A stretch of DNA of 64,000 nt. Source: Sporodiniella umbellata (taxonomy: Eukaryota; Mucoromycota; Mucoromycetes; Mucorales; Rhizopodaceae). The position numbers and the translations under genes were made by a program. Below, one piece after another: positions 11,101 through 23,770 of the stretch (positions are counted from its first letter, which is position 1; each line of letters opens with the position of its first letter). The notes below the pieces were generated by a model. It made no database searches and was not told where the DNA came from. It was given only the letters and a program-made list of their open reading frames with translations. The stretch lies in the NCBI GenBank assembly GCA_025677835.1, contig JAIXMR010000053.1:103318-167317 (forward strand), in the 5' to 3' direction.

Positions 11101-11600
11101 TGAAATAAATTTTTTGAATTCGTTTCAGGCAAGACGTTCTCACCAAACGTCCTTTTTCTTTGAGGAAAAGCAGTATTATTAGGTGCGGAGGTAATATCTG
11201 TACGGTGCGTCAGTTGCCTCGCTCCCAGTGAATGAACGGTAGGAGCGCGGGCTATGCCTTCTAAAACAGAGTCTTCTTTATTTTCGCGGATAACTTGATC
11301 TAACGTGATAGGCTGATGATCGGGTGCATTGGGTATCAACCCAGACTGAAGATTACTGTGAAGTCCTCTTGTCACGCCCCTCAACCCTCCAAAGGCGCGC
11401 AAAAGGGGTAGATTTTTTGGATCAATCAAAGCACCGAGTTGTTCATGTGTGAATGCAAATGGATTGGCGGAATCGTTGTGGGCGCTGAGATGATCTCTGA
11501 GGTCAATGCAAACCTGATCTATTTTTTCGTTACTACTACCTACATTAGATATGAGTGTAGGGTTCTCGCTGAGAGTTGCGTTTGTTGGCGGTAGCGTCAT
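8121..11600 (-). CDS. PMC1: Plasma-membrane/vacuolar-type Ca2+-transporting P-type ATPase (Pmc1/PMCA)
   Basis: Three exons: 11600..11067, 10939..10709 and 10595..8121, with phase-0 joins (CTG|gtaaag, AAG|gtaaag; acceptors tctag and ggtag), giving 1079 aa. The ATG at 11600 begins MTLPPTNAT. Visible blocks are the pre-TM1 motif FQLMWIAFQDKTL, TM1-TM2 in exon 2, the actuator TGES, PEGLPLAVTLALAYA in TM4, the phosphorylated Asp in CSDKTGTLT at about residue 484, the hinge TGDGTNDGPALKMADVG, and the C-terminal TM helices with NLIMDTFAALALATDPP. It pumps Ca2+ out of the cytosol at the cost of ATP. The C-terminus ends soon after the last helix, with no long calmodulin-binding tail, as in fungal Pmc1. 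The N-terminal ~110 residues could be regulatory. Transcription is from a pyrimidine-rich leader. Confidence 0.93.
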
Positions 11601-11603
11601 CAA

Positions 11604-11880
11604 TGGGTTTTCTAGAAAGCGTTACTTTTCCTTTTTTTTCAAAAAAAAAAGAGAGAGAGAGAGATCAAAGACAACAAATATAAAGAAGAGAGAGAATGAT
11701 AACAAAGGTAGGAAACCAAAGACGGGGATACAAGGAGAAGGGGGTAGAAGAGGAGTGTTAGGTTGGAAGAAAGAAAAGAAAGAGAGGGAAAAAAAAATAA
11801 GAAAAGAAAGAAAAGATATAAAGAAAGGGATAACCTATCGAAGTGAAATGATACAAAGGCACGCGTATTCAAAGAAGCCA
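11604..11880 (-). promoter_or_regulatory. Pyrimidine-rich leader/promoter of the Ca2+-ATPase
   Basis: Just upstream of the minus-strand ATG at 11600, the plus strand is almost pure purine (GA repeats at about 11651-11663 and AAAG/GAAA blocks to about 11830). The coding strand is therefore CT-rich. CT-rich stretches next to the start are common in highly expressed fungal genes. The 176-codon plus-strand frame through this DNA (11551-12081) is Lys/Arg/Glu repeats and is rejected as a gene. Confidence 0.5.
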
Positions 11881-12278
11881 GAGAAAGCCCATATTTGCGT
11901 CAATTCATGTATATATAGAAAAAGGCTTGCATTTGACGATCCTTTGATATTTCCGCTTCATACTCATGCCATTCTGCTTATACTATCCTTGGTTTTATTT
12001 ATTTATTTTTATTTTTACAAAAAGTGGATGCTGTTTGTTTTTTTCGTCTTACATATACACTTCTCTGTTTATTTGTACTAAACCTTTCTACTTATTTGGT
12101 TCCAATTAAATACAAACGGAGTAGAACCGCTAAAGACCCTGCGCCCCTTCGAATCCCTCCTATTATTGAGTGCATGGTAAAAACTAAAATATTAGATTGA
12201 GCGTACAAAAACAATGTACTTTCTCCATAATATGTCATTTTTTTTTCAACAAGACGTAAATGACACTTTAAAAAGTCC

Positions 12279-12309
<31 letters not shown>

Positions 12310-14398
12310 CATTTGTATTGCCTGGACGCCCAATTTCAAAAAAAAAAGTTTATAATAGTAACACTTTAACACTACAGTGTATTTAATAGCTTAAAGAAAT
12401 GGCCAGCATCAAAATATAAAATAAATTATACATCTTTATCTTACTTTTTGTGGTACATGTAAAGTTCTTTCCTTGCTCCTTAGAACTACACCTTAAAAAC
12501 AGCCCTTCTAAGCATGTCGATACAGTTGAACTACATCAGTCATGTTTCCGCTTTTGTACGAAGTTACTGTTATATAAGTTTATTTCCATAAAGACAGGTC
12601 AATAATGCAAAAAATAAAAAAAGATTTACATTGGCTTTACTTTTCAGGTTGAACCTTGTGCATTATAACAGGAGTACTTTCTTTTGTAACTTTATAATAG
12701 ACTTTAAATCGATAAATTCATAAAATCCAACACCAATCAATTCCGTTTGTGTTAAATAAATAAATATCAAGTGAGAAAAATACCATAGCATAAGGTTTAC
12801 AAGCACGGGCAGTATTTCAAAGTGAGTAAGGTCATTTAATTGACTTTAAGCTTTTGAAAAAATTTCTACCTGCAAAAATTTTTTCAAAGCTAATGTATAG
12901 TACTTTCAAGCCTCAAAACGCAAATGGCATACAGGCCGTTGAATTTGCCGTTGAGTCTGACCATAGAAAGCTCAGATGGATAAAACAACATTCTCAAAAA
13001 AGAAAAAAAAGTAACTGTAATCGATTTTGTACGACATATCTTTTCTCTTTGAATATTAGCTCTTTGGCTTTTATACAATGTAGCCTCAGTACTGGTACAT
13101 GATGAATAGAAATCTTATTTTTTTTTTCCAGCGACTGTCGTTAAACATAAACTATCAATTGACGCTGTGTATAAATCAGGCTCGTTTTTAAAGTAATCCT
13201 ATGATTTGTAATGTGTGTTTCATATGTCTTATTAAAAAAAAAAAACACTCTCTTTTTTGAAACAAGTCAAAATAAAAAATTCAGACCATTGCCTAAAATT
13301 TCGTACATGTTTACTTGTGTTGCTGATCGCAGAAGCTGATCGGTGGTATACCACTGTATTGTTTTCGGACTGACCTAGAACAGCCATATTTTTACGAGGT
13401 TTGATACAATCAAAATCTTTGGAAAAAATACAAAAGTTTTTTACATTTCTAGTTAGTAGCATCTATTTTTGTATGGCCATAATAGCAGAATAGTAAGGGT
13501 AAAGCAAGTTGGTTATTGGAAACGTAATTGACAAAGTTAACAATCCTCCGCTTTTTTTTTTTTTAAAAAAAAAAGATACCGGCTTTTTTGCCGTCTCCAG
13601 GATAATATATACAACAATTTCTATTCATTGCCGGATATGTACCGATAACTTTAGGTCTTTAGTCAGTAGTGGACGCCTATCTATTTTTATAAACAAAAAA
13701 AAATAAGGACTCATTTAACAAAAATAAAATAAAAGATAACAAAAGAAAGCAAGGCCGAAAAAAATAATAAAGAAGAACACTCTTACAAACAAAAACAAAT
13801 AATAATATTCAAATGACACATTACCAAATGCTGCTTATTTTGAAAAATAAGCTTTTGATAAAACAAACAATGATGCAGCTAGAAGAGCTTCAAGTACTTC
13901 AGATAGCAATATAAGAGTTAAGTTTTATCTTACCTTTATCTCTTGTCTATTGAGTGTTTTAGGTAGTTGAGTGGAGCTTTATGTGTATTTTGAAACACAA
14001 TAAATTCATACAATATGCTTCGTAATAACAAAAATATAAATATAGATAATTCCCGATTGCTAAAAATCGTACTTGTTTCTCAATATGTAATTCTTTGAAA
14101 CATTTTATCTAATTGTATATTTTACTAGGAAAGAAGCAGAAACAAAAATAAAAAAAAGTTGAAAGCAACGATAAGTCTTATTTTTCTAACAATATATATA
14201 TATATATATATCAAAACAAAGTAATTTTTGTTCTTTTTTGGGGTTTTAACGGCCTATTGTCTTTTTCAAATAAAACCTCAAGATACATAAAGAGGCGGTT
14301 TGGTATATTGTATTTAAAAATTAAAAAAGAAGCAGTTTTAATAGCTTGGTTTGAAGGGCTTTTTTTGAATTTGTGTCATTTTAATACAGAGTAAAATT
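11881..14398. other. Intergenic, AT-rich
   Basis: No convincing gene. It holds a 28-T tract at 12279-12306, an AT dinucleotide run near 14192-14211, and short frames at 12854-13102 (plus) and 13232-13462 (minus) that lack ATG starts or family motifs. A lone TTCGAATCCC at about 12147 resembles a tRNA T-loop, but no cloverleaf forms around it. The right end is the 3' flank of NTE1. Confidence 0.5.
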
Positions 14399-17300
14399 CT
14401 ACACACTGTTTCTTCGAGCTCTCTTTCCTTTTACTTCTTTGCCTTTTAATGTCAGGTCTTGCTCCGCATCGGTTAGTTTTCCAGACGCGTATGTTTTCCA
14501 TTGAGCAACTATCTCCTTTCCAACGTCATAACCTGTTTGGTATATGTCATTATATTTTGCAAACTCTAAAGTGCCCCATTGCTGGACAGGCAATTTCAGA
14601 TAAAGGGTTCCATCTGTAAGTTTGGCTTCCTCCAATTTGGCAACACTACTGACATAAGCCAGTCGACTTTGGATTTCAGCAATGCTTGGAATATTGTACG
14701 TCCTAAATGGATTCAAGCCGTGTAAAAGAGCCCACCAACCACTAATAGAGTCGCCATAGTATACTGGACTTGTGTCGTCTACTGACGCGACATCCACCGC
14801 GATAATGATATCTGCCCCCATATTCTTGGCTACAGATACAGGAAGGTTGTCCATATATCCACCGTCGACCAACATATTTCCGTTATCGCAAATAGGGGGC
14901 ATATAGCCTGAAAGGGACATAGAGGCTCGAATATATCGCCATGCATAACCAGTGGTATGGACCTCCATTCTAGAGAACGTAATATTTGTTGTAACCGCAA
15001 AGTAAGGTAGCCAGTAGTCTTCGATTTGGCTGTCTCCAATGCATTTCCAAATTGCTCGATTAAATTCATGTCCTGTAAACCAAGCAGTAACAGGGTACGT
15101 AAGATCCATAATTTGTCTCCAAATGCTTGAAACACGCCCTGCAAACATTCTGCTACGAGCAATCACAGAGACAAGATCCATGTTGCGAGCATACAATCCA
15201 CCCACAAAACTTCCAATACTCGTTCCACCAATAATATCAATAGGAATGCCTGCTTCCTCTACAGCTTGAATTATACCTACATGGGCAACCCCACGAGCCC
15301 CACCTCCACCAAGAACAAGAGCGACTGATTTGCCACACAACCGACGTGCCAATCGAGCAAAATCGTTTCTTGCAGCTGAATTCAGCCCATTTATACTTCC
15401 AGTTGATGTTTTCTGAAAGTCAAGAAGTCGACTAAAAGGGGGTACAGCTGAATAGTATTCTTTAATCTGATCTTTAACGTTTGTCAGCATATTAATGGAG
15501 CCAACGGTCATCTTTCTTCCTTGTTGAGCCAACCATGGTGGCCTAAACTTTTCAGTAGCGGCTAAGGAAGCATGCTGACGCATAGCCATAAAGACATGAT
15601 GGTGCGCCTGAATCCAGAGACGATTCTGTTACGTTAAAACCGAATTAGTAACTTGCAAAGCTCTAGAGTAACTAACCTTTAACCAATTTTGTGTAGTACC
15701 AGGTGCACAGTGCCTTTCTCCATGAAGCAATACGAGCTCTTTTCTGGCAGTGGTCTTGAGGTTGATTAAAAACCTTTCATATTCACCTACAGAAGGATCG
15801 CCGTCGCCCAGTCCAACCAACAATATACAATCTGATTGTCTAATACAAGTACGTGTCCATTGAGAAGTGACTCCACCATCCGCCAGATAAAGTACAATTC
15901 TATACTTTTCTTCTTGTTGTGCAAGCCATGAGGCCATTTTGAGCTTTCCTAGCCTAGAAAAGGCATGTTTTCCCATAATGGTAGTACCTGTCGCACTGTT
16001 TAATAAGCTACATGTAGTATTTACAGAATGAAGCAAAGCTGATTTGAGACTTTCTGCAAACTCAGTGACTGGTACAGAGCCATTTACAGGGATAATACCA
16101 ACTGTTTTCAAGTTAACGTTGTTTCGTCCATAGAGCTCAGGATAACCTTTAGATCCCTGGGCTGTAATAGAAGCAATAGCTGTTGAGGCATCCATATTTG
16201 GATTGGCCATAGGTTGAGGGCTTTGCATCTCTCTATTGCGTTGCATTACTAATTGGAGAGACCGGTATGCGATCATACGTGAGATCTGTAAAGTTATTTC
16301 TGGATGACGAAGGGAGAGTGCATTAAACAAAGTCTTGGGCATACGAGCTAACTCCGAATCACGAATAGCGTGGAGTGTAGCCGAAGTAGCCACGCCAGCT
16401 GTCAAAAATAGTATTAGAACTTTTTTTTTCTTTTTCTCCTGTTTTTTTAATCTATTTACAAAATACTTCGAGTTCGCCCACACTGTCACCATGACCATAT
16501 TCTCCAAGAATTTCTATTTCTCCCTCTTTTTTTTCGCGGATTGTTCTTAAACGGCCATGAAGCACCATATAAATTTCGTTGCTAGGCTCAGCCTCTCTGT
16601 AGATAATTTGGCCAGCGCTAACCTGCATCCATTCCAAAGAAATGTCGATTTGAAGAACTAATAAGAAAAAGTAAGTCTACCACTCCATTACTTTTGAGCT
16701 GACTTACTTAGTGGACTGACATAGCCTACTAGTTGTTTGGCTAACTTGAGCATGACTGTAGGATTTTTATCCACAATACGATCCAATCGCTTTTTAGAAA
16801 TATAACCCACATAGGCATCTGTTTTGGCTTTAACCTCTAAAAAACTTGGGCATCCAGTTAGGGCATCTAAATAACCAGACAAACCACCTGGTCGGATTGT
16901 AAAGACGGGTTTTTTTGTTCTTTCACGGCCTTCGTTGTCTTTCCTTTTTTCATTTGAGCGTCCTGCAGGAGCATCTGATGCCACAACTTCATCGGCCTTT
17001 GCACTCAAAGAGCTAGTAGATGAGAGAGGCCCGCTATGTTCGTGCTCTATTTTCGATTTGCTAAACTTGACATCGCCAATATGTGACTTCTTGTGCCTGA
17101 ATTCTGCACGACTCTTTTTCTTTTTTTTATCCTCTGATATGTTCTCTTCACCTTGGACAGGAGTCATTGAAGCTTCAAGTAAGCCATCGATTACAAAAAA
17201 AAGGCCAGTATTGTGAGCACCCTCATGTACCAGGATTGCATCTTTTGGAAAGTATAAGATTTTTACATCGTCAGAAGAAATCAAGCCGCTTCTGCTTGTA

Positions 17301-19186
17301 TTCAAGAAATCCGAGCCTGTACCTCCAGAGTGCACAGAAGAAGTTGTCGATCGAACCTCGTCATCGTCTATAGCATCTAAAGAGGGAGAGGTGTTTGTAT
17401 CTACTGTTCCGGTGTGAGAAAATAAGTCCATAGGGAATCGACCTCGCTCATCGTAGGGAGCACGCCTTGCAGTACGAGGAGATGCAGAAAAAGGCTGCCC
17501 TTCTTCGTCTTTTACTCGAATACCTAATGCACCGGAAATACACCGCATAATAGAGCTACGTAAGTGCTCATCGTCTTCCATGCTGTATTCCCCTCTTCGG
17601 TTTAACTGCTGACGATAAAGACGAGGCGGTGATCCGGCCTGAGTAGGTGTCGATGAATTTGGTTTGACAATTGAGTTTCCAGGCAAGCCAATGATTCCAA
17701 TAGCCTGTATAATACCTGAACTCTCGCTGCGACTAATCTCGGCCGGTAGGGACTCATTTTCGCTACTACTTTCGTTTTCTTCTTCTTTAAACTTGTGCCT
17801 CAATCTGTCCATACCTCCTGGTGCAAAAAAGTCATGAGGGAGTTCAGACAAACTAGTTGATTCATTCACGAGTCTTTCAAGATGTAAAAGCTCCTTAGTT
17901 AAACCAAGATAACGATGACTGGTATTTAGTGTAACACGTTGAAAGCGAGTAACAATAACTTGAACAATATGTGCTGCTGCCTTTGGGAATTTTAAGGTAA
18001 GCTTATGGAAAGCCTCTTCTGGAATTACAGCCAGCGTGGTATCTACTGTAGCTCTTGCAATGATGTTAGGATGAACTGATTTGTAAGAGCGTTTAGAGGG
18101 CACCCGGCGCATATTGGGCTGTTGAGATGAAAGCGATAGCTTGCGAGATGTAGTAGGGGGTGGTAATCCAAAAGGATCACTTAACAGCTCTTCGTTTTCG
18201 TTTACCATACTTTCAGAGATAACAAGAGGTGATGATGTCTTTCGTTTACGGACATCCAAATCATTACCGTCCAGACTAGGAAAAACCTGTTTCCAGTCAT
18301 TAGGGGAAGAAGCCGGATCAGAAAAAGGCACGAGTCGAGAAAGATGAGATTTTGAAGTTGATTTTTGTCGCTGTCTTTCTTTACTTTCTGCTCTATTGAA
18401 GCTCTCTCTAAATATGGAAAGAATCGTGAACAAGCTTGACAAAGTACCACCTGCTCCAACTTCGTTGATTAGAGTATGTTTTTTGAATCTGTCCTTTTGC
18501 AAATCTGAGCCCTCTTCATCTGTCTGCTGCCAAGAGTTATTTTCGTCACTCATATCGTCACTATCCTCATCCTCTTCATCATTTTCAGGCTTGATAAACA
18601 GTTCCACATGACCGTCTACAACGATATAAAACGATCTTTCTTGTTCCGGATTTCTAAAAAGGGTATCTCCAGCCAGCAGCTTTTTAGTCTGCAGATGACG
18701 CGCAAGCTCATGAAACACGGGTTGTTCAAGGTACCCAAAAATTTTGATTGACGACAAAAAGGCAGATAAAAATTCATCTGGGTAGTTTTTGAAGCCTGGT
18801 TTGATGTCTTCAGTATCCTGTGTATCGGGGTGCAAATCAAATGAAGAAGCCATATTGGGTGATTTGATGGGCTTTAAGCGAGAATATTTGGTCAAAAATC
18901 TGTAACGAACAATCAGGTACGCCACAGTTACTATAGCAATCAAGGTAAACAGAAGTGATGAAAAGTTCAAATGAAGGGTGAAAGACCAAGTCAGTATTCG
19001 GTAAAAAAAGATCGGAACTGAAATGGTAGTAAACCCAACTATCTTGAAAAGCACTGCAGGTATAAAGCCGAAAACACTTGATAGCATTGAGCGCTGACTG
19101 TCTATCGCTTCAGGTTTGGACAAGCTTACATAAACTTCTTCTGGAGATGTAGTTGCTATGGCATGTGCCAGAGGATTGCTTCCCAT
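14399..19186 (-). CDS. NTE1: Lysophospholipase NTE1 (patatin-like, cNMP-binding domains)
   Basis: Four exons: 19186..16708, 16657..16460, 16398..15677 and 15625..14399, with introns of 50-61 nt, giving 1541 aa. The ATG at 19186 starts MGSNPLAHAI; one or two hydrophobic segments lie within the first 130 residues (ER anchor). Cyclic-nucleotide-binding-like folds appear near GYLEQPVFHELARHL, near KILYFPKDAILVHEGA, and across the exon 1/2 junction (LEWMQVSAGQIIYREAEP). The C-terminal patatin domain has the oxyanion loop GGGGARG, the nucleophile in GGTSIGSF (Ser about residue 1269) and the Asp of VDGGYMDNLPV (about 1387). The family deacylates phosphatidylcholine at the ER and affects lipid homeostasis. 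Both catalytic residues are intact. A low-complexity Ser-rich linker of about 250 residues separates the first two cNMP folds. Confidence 0.95.
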
Positions 19187-19926
19187 TGCTCTATTGTCAA
19201 CGAAAGAAGAAAAGAGAAAAAAATAAAAAGACAGTCTGGAAAGAAACACATCAGGATTTTTTGTGAGGAGCTCAAAATCGTGTTTAAAAGTTACATCATC
19301 ATAACACAAAGAGAAATAGCTGCTGTCTGAACAATGAAGCCACTCAAGAAAGTACGAGCTTCTTTGATATCGCGCTTGATTCTATGAAAAATAGTTTCAA
19401 TATCAAAAAAAAAAAAAATCACAGACTTAGCTTTTACCAGCTAACATTTTTACTCCGGTCACTGTTCGCATAATGCCGGTCTTTATTACAAAAAGTCACG
19501 ACAAAAACGTGTTAACACGAAGTTTATTGAAGCAAAACAGAATTACGCAGCAAAAAAAAAAGGAAAAAGCGAAGTACAGGTTTGCCTTATTTTTCGTTTG
19601 TTTTGAATTTTGAAACGAAAATAGGCGCGACCTAACATGGATCCCAAAAAAAGTACAATGGAATAAATGACGCCATCGAGAGGTAGTCTGGACAAAAATA
19701 AGCCATGGTTGTTATCTTATCCCTTATCAAGTTCAGCGCAAAAATGAGCACCTGCGCCAAAACTGCTGAACATCTCTAAGCTCGACAGCGCCCTTTATCA
19801 ACCAACCTTGGTCTTTAGTCAGCTTTAATTGGCCAGCCAGAAAAAGGGGTATGAAGTACACAGGCTTGTTGAACAAATCCTTTTTTTTTTTTACCAAAAA
19901 AGCCAAAAAGAAACATTGTATACAGA
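19187..19926. other. Divergent promoter region between NTE1 and exonuclease-like gene
   Basis: The two genes start away from each other, so this stretch holds both promoters. A run of A residues near 19404-19417 and T near 19879-19892 are present. The minus frame that extends NTE1 upstream to 19309 continues past the chosen ATG, but conserved content starts only at MGSNPL. Confidence 0.5.
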
Positions 19927-20934
19927 ATGTTGGTTAAAGTATTGAATTCTTATGAATGGAACTTTATTTACAACGAATGGAAAAACCACTATGAAAGGCT
20001 CGGCGAACAAGAGGTCTTTAACAAGTTTTTTGATAATGACAGCTTTTTTGCGCCTGAAAGCAATACTGTAGGAATTCCCCTGAAACTAGGCAAAACTATG
20101 GCAGGTGAACATCAGGTGGTCATGTCATTGCAGATTTATAGGCAGCTAGCAGACCACTTCTTGAAAAGTTTCCCTAATGCTGCTTTGCCACCATCTAATC
20201 AACATTGGACTGTAAAAAAATATCAAGTCATTGAGCCATTCAAATGCACCTCCAGCAACCAACTAAGCAAATACAAAACAAAAGCGAAAAAGCTCAACAA
20301 ACAACGTGAGCGTATGGAAGCAGCTCAGAAGGAAGTGCAGCTAGCCAAAAGAATGGTACTAGGCGAAAAAAACTGTACGTTTATTGCGATTGATATTGAA
20401 GCATACGAACGTGACCATAGCATTCTTCTAGAGCTAGGGTGGTCAATATTTGATGCCCGTACCAACCAATTGAAAGACCAGCATTACATAATAGATAGTT
20501 ACGCAAATTTAACAAATGGAGCATTTGTGGAAGATGAGAAACTCCAATTTTCCTATGGCACCTCGGTGTGGTGCTCGCTTTCCCAAGCATTGGAAGAACT
20601 GAGAAAGGACCTGGACTGGGCTGTTGAGCGCGACGGCGGATTTGTACTCGTGGGTCACGGCTTAGCGAGTGACATCAAATATTTGTACAAGCAAAAGTTT
20701 ATGTGGCCAACATCCCAAGGAGGAGAAACCTTGGATGTTAATCAGTCAGCGTGTATCAGCATACTAAATACTGATACCATTTATGGAGCATCGATTAACG
20801 ACCTACATAATCCCCCTTCTTTGGGAAGAACATTGAATCTTTTGGGTGTAGATACTTGGCATCTTCACAACTCTGGAAATGATGCACACTACACCATGCA
20901 GTTGTTCCTAATGCTCGTAGGCTATGGAGCTTAA
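19927..20934 (+). CDS. DEDDh 3'-5' exonuclease-fold protein (Gfd2/YDR514C-like)
   Basis: A single exon of 335 aa from the ATG at 19927. The first ~110 residues are basic and partly coiled (KTKAKKLNKQRERMEAAQKE). The C-terminal ~200 residues carry an RNase H-like exonuclease pattern: FIAIDIEAYE (motif I, D-x-E), LVGHGLASDIKYLY (motif II) and HNSGNDAHYTMQL (motif III, H-x4-D). A domain of this kind is found in fungal Gfd2/YDR514C proteins, which are implicated in mRNA export or nucleolytic quality control. That link is from memory, and the substrate here is unknown. All acidic residues expected for two-metal catalysis appear present, so it is probably an active nuclease. Confidence 0.78.
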   Translation: MLVKVLNSYEWNFIYNEWKNHYERLGEQEVFNKFFDNDSFFAPESNTVGIPLKLGKTMAGEHQVVMSLQIYRQLADHFLKSFPNAALPPSNQHWTVKKYQVIEPFKCTSSNQLSKYKTKAKKLNKQRERMEAAQKEVQLAKRMVLGEKNCTFIAIDIEAYERDHSILLELGWSIFDARTNQLKDQHYIIDSYANLTNGAFVEDEKLQFSYGTSVWCSLSQALEELRKDLDWAVERDGGFVLVGHGLASDIKYLYKQKFMWPTSQGGETLDVNQSACISILNTDTIYGASINDLHNPPSLGRTLNLLGVDTWHLHNSGNDAHYTMQLFLMLVGYGA

Positions 20935-22081
20935 AAGTCGCGCAAATTCATTGTTATTTTACATTATACTATATACATAAACCCTTGTTTTCATCATATC
21001 TATTTCTAGTTCCTATCTAACCCACTTTGTGTTATTTAAATGCCAATACAATGTGTGTGTATATGTGCTGAGTTAAGTGGTACAAACTCTCTTGAAAAAG
21101 TTTTTACTGATGAAGATCGAGTTGCAATCCTAAAAACGAGAGTAATTGTTTTTCCAGATAGGAATGCGTATAGAGCTTAGTAAGGTGCATCTCAAAAATC
21201 AAAAATAGAACACCACTTTTTCCTAAACGAAAGAGCCGTTGACTAAGCAAAAAATGGAAAGAACGCGTAAGACATGGCGTCTTTTTTCCCATATTAGAGG
21301 TCGTGCTTATTCTAATAAACCGTAAATTCCCTTTCTTTTCAGGTGACTCAATGATATATTTTGCTGGACTTTACTGTCCTTTCGTTTATTTACCGAATGA
21401 GCTATTTTCTGGAAACATCCAGGTAGGCAACACTGGTAATACAAGCGGTGCTGAATCAGCACATATCCTCATGAGTCTGAACAACATCATGCTGTACACC
21501 ATTACTCCCTATTGCTTAGACTGTTGTAAATGAAAAAAGAAAAGCAGAAAAGTCCAGGGCTTAAGATAAAGCTCTGTACAACATGATCTATATGACGCTC
21601 TGTACTAGAAGTCATATGGCGCAACCCAGCATTGACAATGCATTGCATCTGTAACCATAATACAAAGAGAATAAGAAGCTCTTTACTGCTCATATTTCGT
21701 ATACACATAAAAGATAGCGTAAAAGCTCAAAACTATCTACTTAGCTTCATTAGGTGCTTCAAAAGACTTTTTTTTTATAAGAATATGCTGCAAAACAAGT
21801 TGGGTCCAATGCTATCTATAAAATCTTTTATTACAATTATAAAAATTAAATGAAGTAACATTTTTTTATTGAAACTCATTGTTGAGAGCGCAGTAAAATG
21901 TGTTCCAAGACATAATTCTTCTATGATACAAAAGTTCGATCGTACGCTAAATAAATTAAAACAAAAGGCACCACTGATCATTTTTCCTTTAAAAAATAGA
22001 AGAACTTTTTTCCGTTTACACATATAAAGAGGATGATTCAACTCGTTTTTTTTTTTCTAAATACATCTTCTCCATATAAAC
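20935..22081. other. Intergenic, nothing recognised
   Basis: AT-rich DNA with several 60-90 codon frames on both strands (for example 21104-21292 minus and 21303-21533 plus), all with poor composition and no motifs. The last ~60 bp contain a TATA-like site for the GH16 gene. Confidence 0.5.
22023..22029 (+). promoter_or_regulatory. TATA-like box before GH16 gene
   Basis: TATAAAG lies 53-59 bp upstream of the ATG at 22082. Its spacing suits a short-leader gene. It is predicted from sequence only. Confidence 0.4.
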
Positions 22082-23090
22082 ATGTTGAAATCTGTTCTTG
22101 CTTCCATCTTAGCTGCCAATCTCTTATTCTCCTCTAATGTTCACGGATGGAGCTTAAAGAAAACTTATAAAGGCGCTTCCTTTTTTGACAACTTTAGCTT
22201 TTGGACTGATGCTGACCCTACACATGGATTTGTCAAGTACGTAGATCAAGGAACAGCCAAGTCCTCTGGTTTGATTTACAATCAAGGAGACAAGGTTTTC
22301 ATGAAGGCTGACAATACTACCAAGAGCCCTGGTGGCAGAAAGTCTGTTAGAATCACATCTCATGACTCTTTCTCTGACTCTGCCTTGGTACTGCTTGATC
22401 TTGAGCATATGCCAATTGGATGTGGTACCTGGCCTGCTTTCTGGATGGTGGGCCCCAACTGGCCAAACAGTGGTGAAATCGATGTAAGTGAATGGCTGAA
22501 AGGAAAGGAAATAGTACGTATCGTCTTATACAATTGGTTTTTAGATCATCGAAAACGTAAACAAGGCCACCCTTAATCAGGTTACATTACACACTAATGC
22601 TGGGTGTACTATGGCTGGCGCTCAACGCACACAGACTGGAAAAACACTGACCGAGAACTGTGATGTTAAAGCCAGTGGCCAAGGTGCAAACGTTGGCTGC
22701 GGTGTTTTGGCTAATGATCCCAACAGCTATGGTGATGGATTAAACAAAATCAATGGCGGTGTTTATGCTACCAGAATGACAAAAGAAACTGGTATTCAAG
22801 TCTGGTTCTTCCCTCGTAACAAAATCCCTGGAGATCTTAATGGTAGCGCTCCTAACCCTGACGGCTGGCCTACCCCTATCGCTTCTTTCCCTTTCAAGAG
22901 TGGCTCATGCACTATTGATCACTTCTCTAAGCTTCAGGTTGTATTTGATTTAACGTTCTGCGGTGATTGGGCCGGAGGCGTATACGGTCAATCTGGTTGC
23001 CCCTCAAACTGTAATGACTTTGTTGCTAATAACCCAGGTGAATTTAGTAATGCATTCTGGAGTATCAATTACGTGAAGGTGTTTCAGTAA
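22082..23090 (+). CDS. Secreted GH16 endo-1,3(4)-beta-glucanase
   Basis: Two exons, 22082..22483 and 22545..23090, with a 61-nt intron (GAT|gtaagt ... ttttag|ATC), giving 315 aa. A signal peptide of about 22 residues (MLKSVLASILAANLLFSSNV, cleavage near HG) precedes the catalytic fold. The GH16 active-site motif E-I-D-I-I-E, with nucleophile and acid/base glutamates, is built across the splice junction: GEID ends exon 1 and IIEN starts exon 2. Other GH16 blocks are WPAFWM before the motif and WSINYVKVFQ at the C-terminus. It should cut beta-1,3 (and mixed-linked) glucans outside the cell, either for nutrition or wall remodelling. Several Cys residues in the C-terminal half suggest disulfides. 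Confidence 0.9.
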
Positions 23091-23770
23091 ATTATAGTCT
23101 TTTTTATCAATAAAAAAAAAGCAAGCATCGCTTTCGTTTTACTGATATTTTGCTGGATTACCATTGTTTTTCCTATGTGAATTTTAAAATTGATTACTTG
23201 TTCAATCTGTGGACAGTTATAGTAGCCCTGTTTTTCTTACTTATTTTATTACAGATAAGCAGCACTATACTACACCAACAAGTCGGCTTTACTGTGTCAT
23301 TGTTATAAGTAGTACTATATAGCATTTGTTTCTTTTTATACTTAGCTTTGTATGTGTTAGTTTTTGAAATTTACGATCTTGAGACATTTCAAAATTTATT
23401 TGCTTTACTCTGAGCTTCTCTCTTGTTTTCTAACCACTTAACAAGTGTAGTTTTTTGCTTTTTTAACTACTCCGGTCTATTAATGTTTGCCGTTTGGATG
23501 TCATGCTTTCGAGATAAGCAGCTATTTCGAATGCAACGTTGTTTTCAAAACACAGTTATATAAGGTTATATATTGCATAATGTATTATCACAGATAAAGC
23601 ATATATACTGTTTCATAACAATGAAATACAAAACCAGTAGCTCCCCAAATTTAACAGCACCAGCGTTTTAGTGTCCGATAGATGAAAGTACTCCAGTTCC
23701 AAATTTAGAGTTGGTAAACGCATTAAATATTTCTTCCTATTTTAAAACATAATAATCCACAAGAGCAGAG
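23091..23770. other. Intergenic between GH16 and ALG7
   Basis: AT-rich DNA without frames worth calling. Both neighbours are on the plus strand, so this contains the GH16 3' end and the ALG7 promoter. Confidence 0.5.

Noticed and set aside
11551..12081. 176-codon plus-strand frame
   Set aside because: It is Lys/Arg/Glu repeats from a purine-rich leader followed by Phe/Tyr-rich sequence; no ATG of note and no motif.
12140..12165. TTCGAATCCC tRNA T-loop-like string
   Set aside because: No acceptor stem, D arm or anticodon arm can be paired around it.
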